64,000 nucleotides of DNA, from assembly GCF_014529535.1 (NCBI RefSeq), contig NW_023503464.1, positions 787,863-851,862 on the forward strand. The letters are read 5' to 3'. This document shows, in pieces, positions 1 through 12,175 of the stretch. How positions within the stretch are numbered: position 1 is the first letter of the stretch; each line of letters begins with the position of its first letter. The stretch comes from Bradysia coprophila. Taxonomy: Eukaryota; Arthropoda; Insecta; Diptera; Sciaridae. A program made the position numbers and the translations under genes. The notes under the pieces were generated by a model that worked only from the letters and a program-made list of their open reading frames with translations, did not search any database and was not told the DNA's origin.

Positions 1-252
1 AGATAACTGAATCTCTATAAAACGTTTTAAAACCGGCTCAGACATGGAAACAAAAGTTTCTTCCCGACAACTAGTCGAACTTTCCTGAGAATACAAAATT
101 TGAAAATTGATTTTCAAATCATACAATTCCGGCTGGTTTGTACAGCAAAGGCTGGAACAAAAAAAAATCAGAAATATTTCCTGAGACCGTGGTTTGCGAG
201 CTGATTCCTAACTTTCATGCCTCATAATGGCCAGTAATCTGTTCAAGACCTC

Positions 253-380
253 CATGCACTTACGCCGTTTAGCTCTCCGTTTATGTGACATTTCTTTCCA
301 ACAATGGAACAGCAAGAAGTTTTCATTGTTTAAACAATTGGTCAAGTAAACGGTGTGCTATACGGCGTAAGTGCGTGGTG
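253..380. repeat. MITE-like palindrome, ACTTACGCCGT ends
   Basis: Inverted ends read CCATGCACTTACGCCGTTTA on the left and, reversed, CCACGCACTTACGCCGTATA on the right, about 128 bp overall. The motif TTACGCCGTTTACGCTCCG recurs in the palindromes at 23,544-23,655 and 47,611-47,669, so this is one dispersed non-autonomous family. No coding capacity. Confidence 0.6.
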
Positions 381-1545
381 GCTCTCAATGATAATTACAG
401 CAACAATAAGAGCAAATCTCTTTTAAAGTTCTCGTATCTAGTTAATATGTTCACATTAAGAGTGATATCGCCAAAACATCGAACAAAATCAGATAAATGA
501 ATAGCCGCACAAAAAACCTCAAAAAGGCGAAAAACAAACGAAATAAAGTGATAAAATTTCGTCGACTTGGGCTGGACTTCCACTAAAGTCGCTCCAACCC
601 TTTGCAGTGAAACTTATCCAACGATGTTTTGCATGTTATGGTACTATAGAGGCTAGGCTCTCTCACCATACATACCATGTCTCGGACTTGTGTCACTGCA
701 AACGCTTAGGTATTTCGGAAAATCACCTATTTTTTCATCTAAAGTCATTAATATCACCGTCAGGTGAACATGGACCTGGTGGTAAGTATACTCAAATTTT
801 GCGTCTCTTCAAGACCTTCAAACGTAGCTAAACAAGTTTTTTCCCGAAATTGTTTCACTCGAGTAATTACAAAAAAAAACGATTTTGGGCTTTTTTTGGC
901 AGACCCTTACTTCACTACCTCGATCGTTGAGAACAAAATAAATTTCATCAAACGTAGTACTACGTTTTACTCGCATCAGTTCAACGAATCGAATGAGCTA
1001 TAACTCAATAAAATCCGTGACAGCTTGTCCCAAAGTTGTTCGAAGATTTGGCGATATCACTCTTAATGAAGTAAAATGAAGTGTTTTCTACGAAACATTG
1101 GGTGACAGATGTATGATTACACATACACATCGTGACATGATAGCTTCTCAGTGATGAATGCAAATACTAAAATTGGTTGAAGATGATGAAGAGAAATTGT
1201 TGGAAAATGCCATACTTCATTACAGCCTCCCGGCAATTATCTAGTGGTATTGGAAAGTATTGGATAAAGTATCCAGTAAAGAAATGTGGAAAAAATCTTC
1301 CTTTTACCACTAGACTTAACGAAACTGCGAAGAAAGTAGGTAGAACTACCACAAGAGATTCTATGGTTGAAAGAGTAGGTTGGCTTAGGACTTGAATGAA
1401 GCGTTTGATGGTCGATATTTGGTCACATTATCTGGCCACTACTCTAGTTGACAGGCAGAAATACTAGTTTGTTCAGAGACCTCACTAACAGCCTTTTTCG
1501 ACCAATAAAAAGTACAGTACGCATCAATACAATGAATGTACATAC

Positions 1546-1672
1546 CAAGTATGGTCGATTCTTCAAAATCGGTCGATTTATCTTGAACGTATTCATTATT
1601 CATGTGAAAATAATATGAAAATGAGTACGGGTGAATCCGCTTTTAGATTCGTTATGTCCTCACCGCAGCTTA
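1546..1672. repeat. Partial copy of the TATGGTCGAT MITE family
   Basis: Contains TATGGTCGATT, then a stretch with AATAATATGAAAATGAGT, then GTCCTC, in the same order as the reverse complement of the element at 45,574-45,777. It is diverged, so I read it as an old copy of the same family. Ends are approximate. Confidence 0.5.
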
Positions 1673-3144
1673 ACAAGACTTTCGAGCCACGCCTCGAAGT
1701 ATGCAAAGTATCAAGTATAAGGAAAGTTAGGTATGTAAATGATATCTCGCCTAAAGTTAGGCTCGCACAACAGGGCCACTAGAGGCTTAGGTGCTAGGGA
1801 ATTTTCCCCAAACACTTATACTAAAGTTAGGCTCAACAAATTCATTATTCAGGCTACGTCATCATACAGTCATTCAGTAAAGCTTGAGTGAACTTGAGGA
1901 CGTTACCAATAAAAACTACTAGCAAAAAACTACTTTTATTAGGGTGGTGAAAGTGTCAAGTAGCCTTCGGAATTTGCATTTAACTTAAACGTAGTCAGTC
2001 AAAATGTAGAATACAAAGACAGGTGAATGTGACACAGAAAGCTGAGAGTTTGTTTGCAAGAGAGAGTATTGACACATTATTTAATGCGATAGAATTGCTA
2101 GAAAAGCCTCATATTGTTTTGAATCGAGTCCGGATTTTTTTTGGTGGAGTAACTGTACTTCCATAATATGCTTGATTGGTGATTGCGACATTCACCATTA
2201 ATGTCCCAGATTTTCGTTATTATTACAACTGACATTGGTTTCCAATTATTTTTTTTTTCTTATTATTAATTGAGAATGAAATCCAACGTATGGTATGCAA
2301 ATGACAGTTTGCAACGTTTAATTAAAAATAAAAATAAATTCATTCCACGCATTTGTGCATGTACTGCATGCATTGCTAAAATAATATCCTATAAACAAGC
2401 AACGTTGCTGAAATGTAAACGATTCACAATGTACCCCGTGCATTAAATTGGATTAATTTGTTATTTATTAAGATTTATCGCACAACATTTTTTATTATTA
2501 AATTATTTGCAAGAAATATGATTTTTCATTTTTATGCCAACACATCCCAACATCTTAGCTTAAGTCTTGAGTATCTCTGTCTCTCTTTGCATGTACATAT
2601 GCACATAATAAATGATTCACATTCACGCTCGGTTGTATAATAACATCAACGATCAACAACAATTGTTGCTATAAATATATGGCTAAATGCTTCGAGTGCT
2701 TTTTCTCTTATTTTATTAAAACAAAAAATTTTACCATATGGTCAAAAGCGACTCATTTGGCACTGTTGTTCGCGGTTCAATTGCATCCAAAAAATATTAT
2801 TAAATGCAATGATTGTGTTGTGTGGTGGTATACTTTCGTATGTTGGACTACAGTCGAAAGACGTAACCACTCAACAGCACCGTATATGGAATACAATTAA
2901 TTGCCATCTTCGAATGTTTCATTTAATTGTAATTGGGAAAGAAAGCGGCTGTTTGAACCGTTTAATCAGTTCTCATTGATTTAATTAAAAACAAAATTTG
3001 TGATTTTCTCTCTTCAATTTAATGAAGCGAGCTGTGCTCCGTGCTCCAGACAGTCGATCGAATCGGGGTGTCAACAAAAATATTAATTTTGAAGATAGAA
3101 ATTGTATGACCTGACAAAACTTTGACGGAAATATTTTGCACTGA

Positions 3145-3321
3145 CAAAAAAGAGTTGGAAATCTTACCTGTAGCAGGTAACTCTGTCTCCCGGTAATCTA
3201 CAATAGCTGCCACAGCTATAGTGACTTGCAAAAAATACAGCTGCTGCAGATAATGCACATTACCTGGAGATAAAGTTACCTGCAACCTGCTGCAGGTAAG
3301 ATTTTCAACTCTTTTGTGTCA
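3145..3321. repeat. MITE-like palindrome, ACCTGCAGCAGG type
   Basis: Inverted arms start TGACAAAAAAGAGTTGGAAA on the left and TGACACAAAAGAGTTGAAAA on the right (read reversed). Both arms continue with a TTACCTGnAGCAGGTAACT motif, giving a hairpin of about 175 bp. No coding frame of note. Confidence 0.65.
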
Positions 3322-5011
3322 ATAACTAGAAGTGACTGTTTTTCGTTGTGCATATCATCTGCTATCGAAAGCAACGATAAAAATAAACGATGACCTCTCC
3401 GGTCACTGATCTTTTATTTACCAAAATATTGAAAAATTGAAGTACAAGATTCTGTATAAATGTAAATGAGATTGATCTACACAATAGAAGTAGTAGATTC
3501 GCTTATTATTCGCTGTTTGTTAGCAAATTTAACTATTTGTCGGTATTTAGGTCGGTATTTAGATCGAATTTTTGCCATGAACTTGAACATTTGAAGGAAC
3601 ATGGAACAGATGTGGTAAAGCTGACTTCATTTTATCATCGGAAGAGCAACAGAGTCAACCAATTTTTTCTCATAAAATTCACGAGAGTTTTACGAATGTG
3701 AACTGTTCAATTTATGGATGAAACCGTGTCGATAAGGTTCTGTAAGCTTCTCCAAGGTTCTTGCCGCTAAGGGAATGACGTGAATTGGACAAATTTATTT
3801 GCGGCATCGTATTACCGCGGTTTCATATGAGTACGGTGGAAGACGTGGCCTTTTGTTGTTGTTTTGAATTGACGGACAGCAATATTAAAGTTGAAGTTTC
3901 GACTTGGGATTTACTAAGACCCTTGTATGCAAGGTTCATGGGTTCTTTGCAATATAATTGACCTAAAAAATGACCGACCTACTCCGAGCCTTACTCAACA
4001 TCTGGCTTGATTCAACAGAAAACAACAACTTTGCCGTTCAATTCACCAATATTAGTACTTCTGCCCTGACAAACAGTTCATATAAAGTAATCCAAGTACA
4101 ACGTTTGCAGTTCGTTTGGTAAACCAATTAACACGTTGACTCGAAATCGCATAATTTTCCAATTAAATAATGTTCACGCTAATTTATTCCGGTAAACACA
4201 GAACGCAATAATAATTACACAAAAAAAGAGCGAAGAAACTTTGGTGGATCCTATATATTTCGCTCGATCGAATTTGTTTACCAAAACAATTGCATTGTGG
4301 ACGAGATATAATGCAGAGAAGGAGCGAGGTGAATTTTGTGTGTTGAGTCACATGGTAGCCGCACGGCAAGTTAAATAGAATTTTAAGAGACTCCAGGCAG
4401 TAAATGTATGACTGTCGTCTGCAGTCTCGGATCTAGTATTCAAAGAAGCAAAGTGTTGAGTGTCGTGACGTAATAAACATTCATTGACAAACGGCGAAGA
4501 AACAACACATAACATTCGTGACGTAATAAATGTCACACATTATTTTGTCTGTTTTCTCAGTTCGACAACTCAGGGAAGGGAACAGACTGGCTGGTGCCAA
4601 ATTCCACAGTGTCGTGTAAATTGCAATAATTAGATTTTCAGCAGCAGACTTTGTTAATGAGAGTGTCTCGGTAAAGACCAGTCAACCCTACTGACTCTTC
4701 TGATTTTAATAGCTAGCAGATTTGTGTTGATTTTGGAGTCGTCGCAAGTCTACTCTTTCCTTTCCCAACGGATAATCACGTTAGCATCTTACACAAATGT
4801 AAGGACCGTGAAGTCCACTTAACATTTTTGGTTACCGGGAAAATTCAACCAGAGAGACAAAACATTATTTTCATGCCCAGTACGTCAAATTATTGGAAGC
4901 CACGGACGAGGCCTGAAAATAATGTTTTCTTCCCGGTAGCCAAGTCAAAATTTCCCGTTTTCCTAAAATTATGGCAAGAGTTCACATGGAATTGTAGTCC
5001 ACATGTAAGTA

Positions 5012-5250
5012 TTACTCATCGGTAAGTATATTTCACTGGGAAGTATTTCACTGGGAAGTATTTCTCTGGAGAAGTATGAGTCATTGGGAGTTATGAGCCA
5101 TCGGGGTCTCATCGGGAAGTACATTTTACCGGTATATTTGAGTCATCGGAAGTATATCTCAACGGGAAATACTCATCGAGCAATATGAGTCACCGGGAAG
5201 TATAATTTACCGGTGAAAGTGTTCCTCATCACGAAGTATTAATAGTATCA
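5012..5250. repeat. Degenerate minisatellite (ACTGGGAAGTAT type)
   Basis: A run of imperfect units built on CATCGGGAAGTAT, TCACTGGGAAGTAT and similar phrases, unit length roughly 16-25 bp, about ten units. Related phrases such as CGGGAAAAT and CCCGGTAGCC occur just upstream around 4,830-4,960. No coding meaning is apparent. Confidence 0.55.
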
Positions 5251-5999
5251 GATCCGATAAAGACTTCTGGTTGATGAAGACTCGGTAAAAAAAACTGAGT
5301 TTCTCCTTTCTTAAGACGAATAATATTTCTTAGTCTCTGGCGAGAGTAAGATTTCCCAGTAAGCAATTTTGTTTCCCGATTCCTTCCCGGCATCCACGAT
5401 ACTTGAGAAATCGCATTATTTCCATTCCCGACCATGGGCAGAACAAAAAGAGGTGAAGTACACATCTGACAAGACCGAAAGGATTTATACTTATTATGTA
5501 AGACCGTAAGAGAGGACCCGGTTTGCAGTCAAGATCGATTGTATGCAGGGGAAAGAAAAACTTTATTCGAAGCATTGCGTCACAATATAACAGAGAAAGG
5601 AACGTAGAGAGTTGTTAACATTTTTCCCTCGGCATTACCGATATACACAAAAAAAACATCAGAGATTGTGTAAACCTCTCTACTCCTACAAGCAGGTATA
5701 TATCGTTAACAAAACATCACAGTGCTCCACACACAAAAACGAACCACACGAAAAAAATTTGTAGATAAAAATTTCTGTCTAATCTAATTATCAACAAAAT
5801 TAATTTCAAAATGTTCGATTAGCTGCTGAAATGCGCTTTGACGGATATTTCCGTTCTATAATGTAGTAGTATAACAGTGGAAAAAAGTGATGGTCCAATA
5901 CGATTTGTTTATCAAAATAGAGCAGAAAAAAATTGCGCCACAGACATTCCGGAACGGGGTTTGATCAATGAGCAAAAAATAGTTTCGTTTTGCACTTAC

Positions 6000-6099
6000 C
6001 ATGGATAGCCGAATTCGGTTGCACGAAATACAGGATCAACACAGTAAAAATCACTGTTTTCAAATCACAAACTTGTTTTCCGATCATTTTTCCAACCAT
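6000..6099 (-). CDS. Candidate first coding exon with signal peptide
   Basis: On the minus strand an ATG at 6,099 in an AACAAA context opens a 33-codon frame that ends at a consensus donor (G|GTAAGTGC, donor at 5,998-5,999). The encoded start has a basic stretch (MVGKMIGKQ), then a hydrophobic core (TVIFTVLILYFV), then a small-residue region (QPNSAIHG), which is the shape of a secretory signal peptide. The DNA upstream, to about 6,430, reads like an insect 5' UTR (AAACAAAGAAAGACAAAAGTGACA) and includes a short upstream open frame. No following exon is visible between here and position 1, so if real the gene has a first intron longer than 6 kb and its product cannot be named. Cell-surface and secreted proteins often have this layout. 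It could also be a chance frame. Confidence 0.4.
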
Positions 6100-6430
6100 T
6101 TTGTTAAATATACCACAACTAATATTTACATCGGTAATGACACTTGAATCGGTCGTGAAACTTTTCAGTTTCTCAGGTTGGTTTTTCTTGGACACACTGC
6201 TTATTGATACCAGCAACTTTCATTCATAAAATTCTCTGCCATTCACTGTTAGATAATTGGAAGTTTTCACCGTTTCATTCGATTTATTGTCACTTTTGTC
6301 TTTCTTTGTTTATTGGATGGAACTGACTTGCTGGTACTTTGTTAAGTTTTCCGCTAGCGAATCATGCAAAACCGAGTGTAGTTTGGACGGGATTTTGAAG
6401 TTTTTCGAGTTGCACGCACAAAATTATGTC

Positions 6431-9036
6431 GATTTGACAGACCGAAACTGATGTTCGGAATGTTATTGTCATGCGGTTTTGTGACGAAGATATAGATGGT
6501 GCTGGCAGGAAGGTATTTTGATTTTTAAATTTAGGCGTACTTCGGGTTGAGCACGTTTTCGTAAAAGTTAGGTGTATCATAGTTTATAGTTATATGAGCA
6601 GATCTACGTAAAAACGTTTGGACACAATATAGGAATAATGATTTCTGATATTAGGAGTCAATTCGCCAAAACTTCGAACAACATAAAAACAAGCCATCAG
6701 CGATTTTCGGCGGGTACACAGTAATCGATTCAGGTGACCCTCCTGAGTCATTTGCAACAAAAAAGAATCCTCGAAATAATTATGTTTTCACGCCGGAAAT
6801 CATGAAAAAATGATCTGCACTAGGGTGACCAAAATAGTTTTTGTTGCATATCACCAAGAATACGTAACGCATCTATCTGAAACTATGGTCATTGGTAGAG
6901 GTGTTGACGCCGCATAAGCTGGCCTTTAAAACATTTCGAAATTTTTCGTGTATGTGGTGCAGTAGCTATTTTAGGGGGAAAAAATTCCAACTTTTGGAGA
7001 GTGTTTACAAAAACTTGCAATGATAGACTTGGAAGATATGGGTGTCGTTGAGTAGGTAGTGACCTCTACTATCCATGATATCATGAACCTACCGCGGCAC
7101 GACTTGCTGAGCTTCAATTTTGATTGAAGTGTACTAACACAAAAATTCTCTAGAATTCTAATTTTCTTCTCGTCTATTTCAATTTTTCGGACATATGAGA
7201 CAATTTTAAATCAGGACTGCAGTTACTGGCACCTTATGCTTCGGGAAATTTCGTTTAGGGCCTATAAAATTTTAAACAAAACCAACTGATTCAATTGTGT
7301 CATATGTTCCTCGGGTGTATACCGACTTCCCAGTATGGCCAGTGCGGCACTGTATCAAGGGTATCGGTGCTTTGCTGAAAAGCATACATTTGGGCGTTTT
7401 TTAAGTACTGGATTTTAATTTACTTTTGATGATACCTTTCCACCAGAATACATTTTCAAAAATGTACGACCGCAATAACGACCGAAGTTGCAGGAAGAAC
7501 AATTTATGGAAATTTCAATATCGAAAGCCTCAAACAATGTTGATGATGAGATCAAGAACGCCCTTGTCATCAGATGAAAATCGTTTCTTCCAAGATTTCA
7601 GCACGACGCAGTTTATGGTTTGAACTATCATGGGTCGAGTCTGTTTCCTTCCTCAGCATTGAAACAGAGATTCGGAGCGGTAACTGAAGTTAACGATTTA
7701 GGACTATTCTTTCCGATGTCAAACCAGTAGTAAGTAAATGATAGAAGGTGGTTATAGCTAACTAGCTAACGGGATCAGCTTCGTTGTCATCTGAGTGAGC
7801 TTGGAGTGGCATAGATGGCATAGAGTTTTGGGATGCTTGTTCAATTAAGAAGCAAGAACCCAGATCAAAGATCCTTTCTTCCCTACTCCCTCAGCTTTCT
7901 ACCTCCCTGTTTTCAATAAGAAGTCGTTAAGCCATCTAATGTTGGTACATCCTCATCTTGGAATATCTTGGAATATCTTGGAAGGTGTGAAACCTGAGAT
8001 CAAGTGTAAAATAAACGATCCCTAAGGATATTAACACCAGTACCAGTCGCAGTCAGCTCACATCATAGAGGAAGCAAATAGGTGTCAAAATGAAACCGTA
8101 TTTCTTTACTACGAAAACTGGCTGAGGCTAAAAACACCAAGTATGCAATCATCACTCTCGGGGCCCAAAAACACGATTTCCAGAACAAATATTTTTCGTC
8201 TTGGTAATTAGTGCAACAATGTGGCAATATGGTTTGAAACAATGCACTGATGGACAGAAGTGTACGTGGAATCTCCGTCCTTCAAACTATTGGAATGTGC
8301 TTGAACTGACATTCTTCAAAATACCAAGAAGCAGAGTGAACGGTGAAAAATGATTGTTAGTCTCTGGATATAGGGAGGGAAAAGGCGACACTTTTGCAGC
8401 GAGTTCAGTTCGATACCAATTATTCATTACTTAAGTTCTCTAATCTTAGAAGATCAAGTGAAACTTGTTGATCAAAGGTTCGTAATTGCAGTTTTATGTA
8501 CGCAACGAAAACGGACTTAGATTTAACTGACAGAATGTAAACTAAATTGACGTTTGAAGCCCTAATAGGGCTACGAGAACCTATCAAGGTATTCTATGGT
8601 AAGGTAATTCAGGCGAGAAACTATTGAATGAGCAGGACAATCATATGCATACTTGTCGACAGTGTCTACAAGAAACTTGCGATCCAAATGAAGTTTCTAC
8701 CGTTTAAATAACGGCATGTAATTTCGGAACGGGTGTCCTCATCAACGTTAAACATAGATTCAGGTTTTTTGCGACCTAAAAACGTAACGGGACCAACTCA
8801 TACTCCCAAACATACGAAAATGGCTTGTTGTCGAGCTTATCAGAAGGAACAAAAAATTGAACGAAAATTTCACTTTCGAGCATTACCTAGAATTCCCAAC
8901 ATGCTCCGGCACACTTTGAGCGTTTTGTCACTGAAACCTGATGATCGTGAAAATCAGAATGCGAAACCGAAATTCCTCCTTCTCCGCCCATAATCAGTTC
9001 AAAAGACCATGTGTGTTGATTGTGTTTTGTTGTTGG
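6431..9036. other. Intergenic stretch without recognisable genes
   Basis: I see no supported gene. Around 7,360-7,500 there is a diverged remnant of the palindrome family found whole at 57,303-57,724 (shared phrases TACTGGATTTTA, TTTACTTTTGATGATA and AATGTACGACCGCAAT). The rest appears unique and AT-rich. Confidence 0.5.
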
Positions 9037-9039
9037 TTT

Positions 9040-9045
9040 TTTATT
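9040..9045 (-). terminator. RpL34: Poly(A) signal of eL34 gene
   Basis: TTTATT on the plus strand reads AATAAA on the minus strand, about 30 bases downstream of the eL34 stop codon, the spacing expected for a short ribosomal-protein 3' UTR. Confidence 0.7.
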
Positions 9046-9073
9046 GGTTCTAAAGTAATCCTTCAAAGCTCAT

Positions 9074-9715
9074 TTACTTAACGGCAACTTTAGTGGTTTT
9101 CAATGCTTGGGCATTCTTAAGAACTTTCACAATCTTCTGCTCTTCGATCAAGAAGGCGCGAACGATACGTTCCCGAACACATCCGTGGCACAATACACCG
9201 CCATAGGTACGACGAACGGTCTTCTGGCGCTTCGATATTCTGGATCGTTCACTCGGACGAGTCGGTCGAATTCCGTGCAATTTCTCTTTGCATTGGCCGC
9301 ATTTTGGTACATTCTTACGCTTCTTAACGTACTGGTAAACAAGACGACCACCAGGCGTACGAACACTGGAAAGGAAGAGAAGGAAAATTGAGAAAAAATT
9401 CGTCAGCAAATTGCCGTGTCGTGATGACCGTTGGGTGGGACACTAAAATTCATTGATCTGAACACATTCTGGGATCCATTTCAAGCGACAAATTGCATGC
9501 CGAGCGTAAAATTGGCCACAAACAAAACACTTTGACATAACCTCACAAAAATAATTGTTTTCAGACACAGAATCTAGGCCTCAAAATTCACCCAACATTC
9601 ATTTGATACCCGGTGATCGGTTAATTTGCCACTAGAATTATTGAACTTACATTCGCCGCTTGTTGGATTTTGTATTGTACGACAATCGTCGTCGGAGAGT
9701 CAATCTCTGTACCAT
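9074..9715 (-). CDS. RpL34: Ribosomal protein eL34 (large subunit)
   Basis: Structural protein of the cytosolic 60S subunit. Coding exons are 9,715-9,651 (65 nt) and 9,365-9,074 (292 nt), joined across a GTAAGT donor and a TTTCCAG acceptor; the split codon gives Ile. The 118-residue product starts [20 protein letters not shown] and continues [16 protein letters not shown], which is diagnostic of the eL34 family. Two CxxC pairs (CGQC near residue 45 and CHGC near residue 83) form the family's zinc site. The C-terminus ends in a basic tail, KTTKVAVK. Length is close to the mammalian protein; the long tail of Drosophila L34 is absent. The start follows directly after a spliced 5' UTR. Nothing looks broken. 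Confidence 0.97.
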
Positions 9716-9877
9716 TTTCGGGAAAAATCAACCTGAAACACCAAATAAATCACATAAATATCACCGTAAATCGATGCGTTGCTCTTTTAGGGCAATATTT
9801 CACTGATTCAATTCGATTTCGACATTAAATTCAAGCAGATGATCGACGATTTATTGCGATAAAATCGAGAAACATAC

Positions 9878-9908
9878 CTTTTCGATTCAAAACAAAATGG
9901 AAAGGAAG
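9878..9908 (-). promoter_or_regulatory. RpL34: Non-coding first exon with TOP motif, RpL34
   Basis: On the minus strand CTTCCTTTCC is followed by ATTTTG and an exon ending AAAAG|GTATG. The matching acceptor TTTCAG|G lies at 9,733-9,735, 17 bases before the ATG. A pyrimidine-rich transcript start (5' TOP) is the known translational control signal of ribosomal-protein mRNAs. The exact start (about 9,908) is inferred from the motif. Confidence 0.6.
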
Positions 9909-9970
9909 TTGCTGTTGAGTTTGACAGCAGATGACAGATTTTTTTGACAGTGTTGACAGCAATTGAATGG

Positions 9971-10027
9971 AATACAGTGTTTTCAGAGAGAGATTTTGGA
10001 CCAGTTTAATATAACTTACCTTGAGGT
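9971..10027. repeat. Inverted pair partner, ACAGTGTTTTCAGAGAG repeat
   Basis: ATACAGTGTTTTCAGAGAG through ACTTACCTTGAGGTATA occurs here and again, reversed, at 11,575-11,640. The stretch sits just upstream of RpL34. A related module (AACTTGCCTTGGGG) is part of the palindrome at 61,088-61,363. Confidence 0.55.
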
Positions 10028-10313
10028 ATATTGAGCGGTAAAAATTTGAATTTTTGGTGTGTTGAATTTTCGTGTAAAAATAATTTTGATTTTTGATTAT
10101 CATTGAAACGAGAGGAGAAAACGTAAACAAATATGTATGGCGAGCATGCGAGGATTTTCATTGTGGTGTTATTCGACTTATTTTCGTCGTTTTTACGTCT
10201 TATTTTTGGGATTTTTAAGTTTACTTTGTACTCTATAAAGGTAAAAATATCTTAATATTCATTATTTGAGTGGTGTGAAATATTGTTCGCAGCAGTGTTG
10301 ATACTGTAAAAGG

Positions 10314-10640
10314 ATGGACATCGAAATATTGACAAGATACAATGAGAAAGTAAAGATGCATTATGGCGGCGTAGATCCGTACATGTTGGTTGATACCAAA
10401 GATACATTACCCGATAACATTCAATTCTATGATATACATAATTATTGTATCGGGAGACAGCTCATTCACGAAGGAATTGTTTAGAACCTATAAAACTTTG
10501 GGGCATATAAACTTTACGAGAGTGGCTGGGTCCAATCGGTAATGACGAAAAATGTTGCGACTGGCAAAGTTTCCGTGGCGTTGGTAATTTATATTGAGGA
10601 AGGGTTATGTATTTACGTGTCAAATAGAAACAAATGTGCG
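10314..10640 (+). pseudogene. Decayed transposon-type protein fragment
   Basis: An ATG at 10,314 opens 56 codons (ends at 10,484) with the phrase LPDNIQFYDIHNYCIG. After a stop and frame slips the reading continues as AYKLYESGWVQSVMTK. The order 'LP..i.f.DI.nY' followed by 'aYklyesGWVqsv' resembles an N-terminal region found in SWIM-finger and related transposase-derived proteins of invertebrates. The family assignment is from memory and weak. At least one stop and one frame slip are present, so it is a fragment rather than a working gene. Confidence 0.35.
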
Positions 10641-10741
10641 TGTTTCTAAATTCGGTAAAACAGTTTCCGTCTCAATGTAGCTTTTATCAGCCATTTCATT
10701 TGATGTTTCGACCGTGATGTCAGTTTCAATCAAACTTGGAT

Positions 10742-10881
10742 CGGGGACGGGTAATCTGGCACACCATACAAATTGATGGTGTGCCAGATTCACCTATAGG
10801 CGGCGAATTTGGCACAATCATGACTTCTCATTACATGTCTTAAAAGGACGCATACTATGATGCGTGTGCCAGATTCCCCGA
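10742..10881. repeat. MITE-like element, GGGAATCTGGCACAC ends
   Basis: Ends read GGGTAATCTGGCACAC (left) and GTGTGCCAGATTCCCC (right), inverted, about 140 bp apart; a second internal hairpin (GGCACACCAT/ATGGTGTGCC) lies near the left end. A related element with GGGAATCTGGTACAC and GTGTGCTAGATTACCCC ends is at 20,938-21,145. Confidence 0.65.
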
Positions 10882-11762
10882 TGTCCTTGGATCATCCACT
10901 TCATTGGACGTTTCGATTTGAATGCCTTCATCTAGATATTCTTCATCCAGATATTGTTCCTCATATCCCAAACGTAGAGTTGGGACCCGTCCGGCTTATC
11001 AACATCTGTGTATTTTTAAGCTTTTCCGACAAACACAATTAGAATATTTAGAACAAACGATCTAAGCTCACATTGATCACAATTAACTACCCGAAATAAA
11101 ATGCAGGTCGCACACCCTGGCGTATTGGAATTGGCTAGCAAAAAAAATCAGAACGATTTATCGCACGAATCCATGCCTTTTGCCTAGCTTGCGTCAACGC
11201 CAAGACTTCGCGTTACGATTATTTAACATTGGAAACGCAGAAAATTTCCTTCCTTCACTGTATCCTTTCAAGGTTCAACCAATAATTACCCAATTACACA
11301 ACAGGCATCGTAAATTACTGAAAGAATAATTAAACAAACTCTTAACATTCACCGGTTGAGTTTAGATTGATCTCCTTTGTTTATGTTGCCATCGATATTT
11401 TGCACCATCAGGTTTAAATATTGAGAAAAACCTTTGAATAAATAATTAATTACCTTTTACTACTTGTATGAAGAAGAAAAAACAAATAACATGTGAAAAA
11501 CAAAACTCAAACTTATTTTGAGTAAATATTTTTCCACGCAAATTCAAATATTCGGACCACTTTATTTTGACATCTATACCTCAAGGTAAGTTAAATTTAA
11601 CTTGTCTTCTCTCATTTTTCCTCTCTGAAAACACTGTATACACTCATTTTGGATGGTGACATCTTACGCACTAATTCGTAGACATAAGTGAGCTCTGCAT
11701 AATAGATAGCTTTAACTAATGACGTATAGCTTATAAGTTTACTTATGCAATGAACGCCAACA
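10882..11762. other. Intergenic, no gene seen
   Basis: No supported coding region. Holds the inverted partner repeat at 11,575-11,640 (TATACCTCAAGGTAAGTTAA to CTGAAAACACTGTAT) described at 9,971-10,027. The rest is AT-rich and unremarkable. Confidence 0.45.
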
Positions 11763-11903
11763 CCAGGTATGGTCGAATGTCATACTTTGTATGGAGCGGA
11801 GGACATAGCGATTTCATATAAACAAACTCACCTCTCAGTAGAGGTGAGTTTATTTATATGAAATCGCTATGTCCTCCTGTTTGTATGAATAGACCATACC
11901 TGG
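11763..11903. repeat. MITE-like palindrome, CCAGGTATGGTC ends
   Basis: Perfect terminal inverted CCAGGTATGGTC/GACCATACCTGG enclosing a second, longer hairpin (GAGGACATAGCGATTTCATA and its reverse complement). About 141 bp. The same end motif occurs at 45,574 and near 1,546. Confidence 0.75.
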
Positions 11904-12025
11904 TTTATACTTTCATTGGACTTATAAATCCCAACTTCTAAGTAATAAGTATTGGTGTTATATGTCAGATAGTTATAAATCATAAGTGAAAGTCTAACAA
12001 ACAAAGTAAAAATTTTCTGAAAGAA

Positions 12026-12175
12026 CCAGGCAGTACCGGACTGGCTCGAAAAAGCCCATCGGGGGCTTCATGCACCTCAATTTAAAAAGGCCCACAAATT
12101 AAAAATTCTCATACAAAAATCCAAAAGGTCCATCGGGAATTCCCCGAATTCACCATATGGCCAGTCCGGGCCTGG
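12026..12175. repeat. MITE-like repeat with GGACTGGC/GCCAGTCC ends
   Basis: Left end CCAGGCAGTACCGGACTGGC and right end ATATGGCCAGTCCGGGCCTGG are imperfect inverted repeats. A second copy with ATGGCCAGTCCAGGCCTGG lies near 21,250-21,398. Both contain GCATCGGGC or CCCATCGGG phrases. Confidence 0.5.

Larger units (their letters stand above)
1..5999. other. Gene-poor stretch, possibly intronic
   Basis: No convincing coding exon was found on either strand; the open frames here are short and unlike any family I know. The stretch contains three MITE-like palindromes (listed separately) and a degenerate minisatellite near 5.0-5.25 kb. If the signal-peptide exon at 6,000-6,099 is real, this whole stretch would be the start of its first intron, since that gene runs leftward and its next exon is not visible. 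Confidence 0.4.

Noticed and set aside
9107-9391. 94-codon plus-strand frame and a second minus-strand frame over RpL34
   Set aside because: Both are other-frame shadows of the strongly conserved eL34 coding exon.
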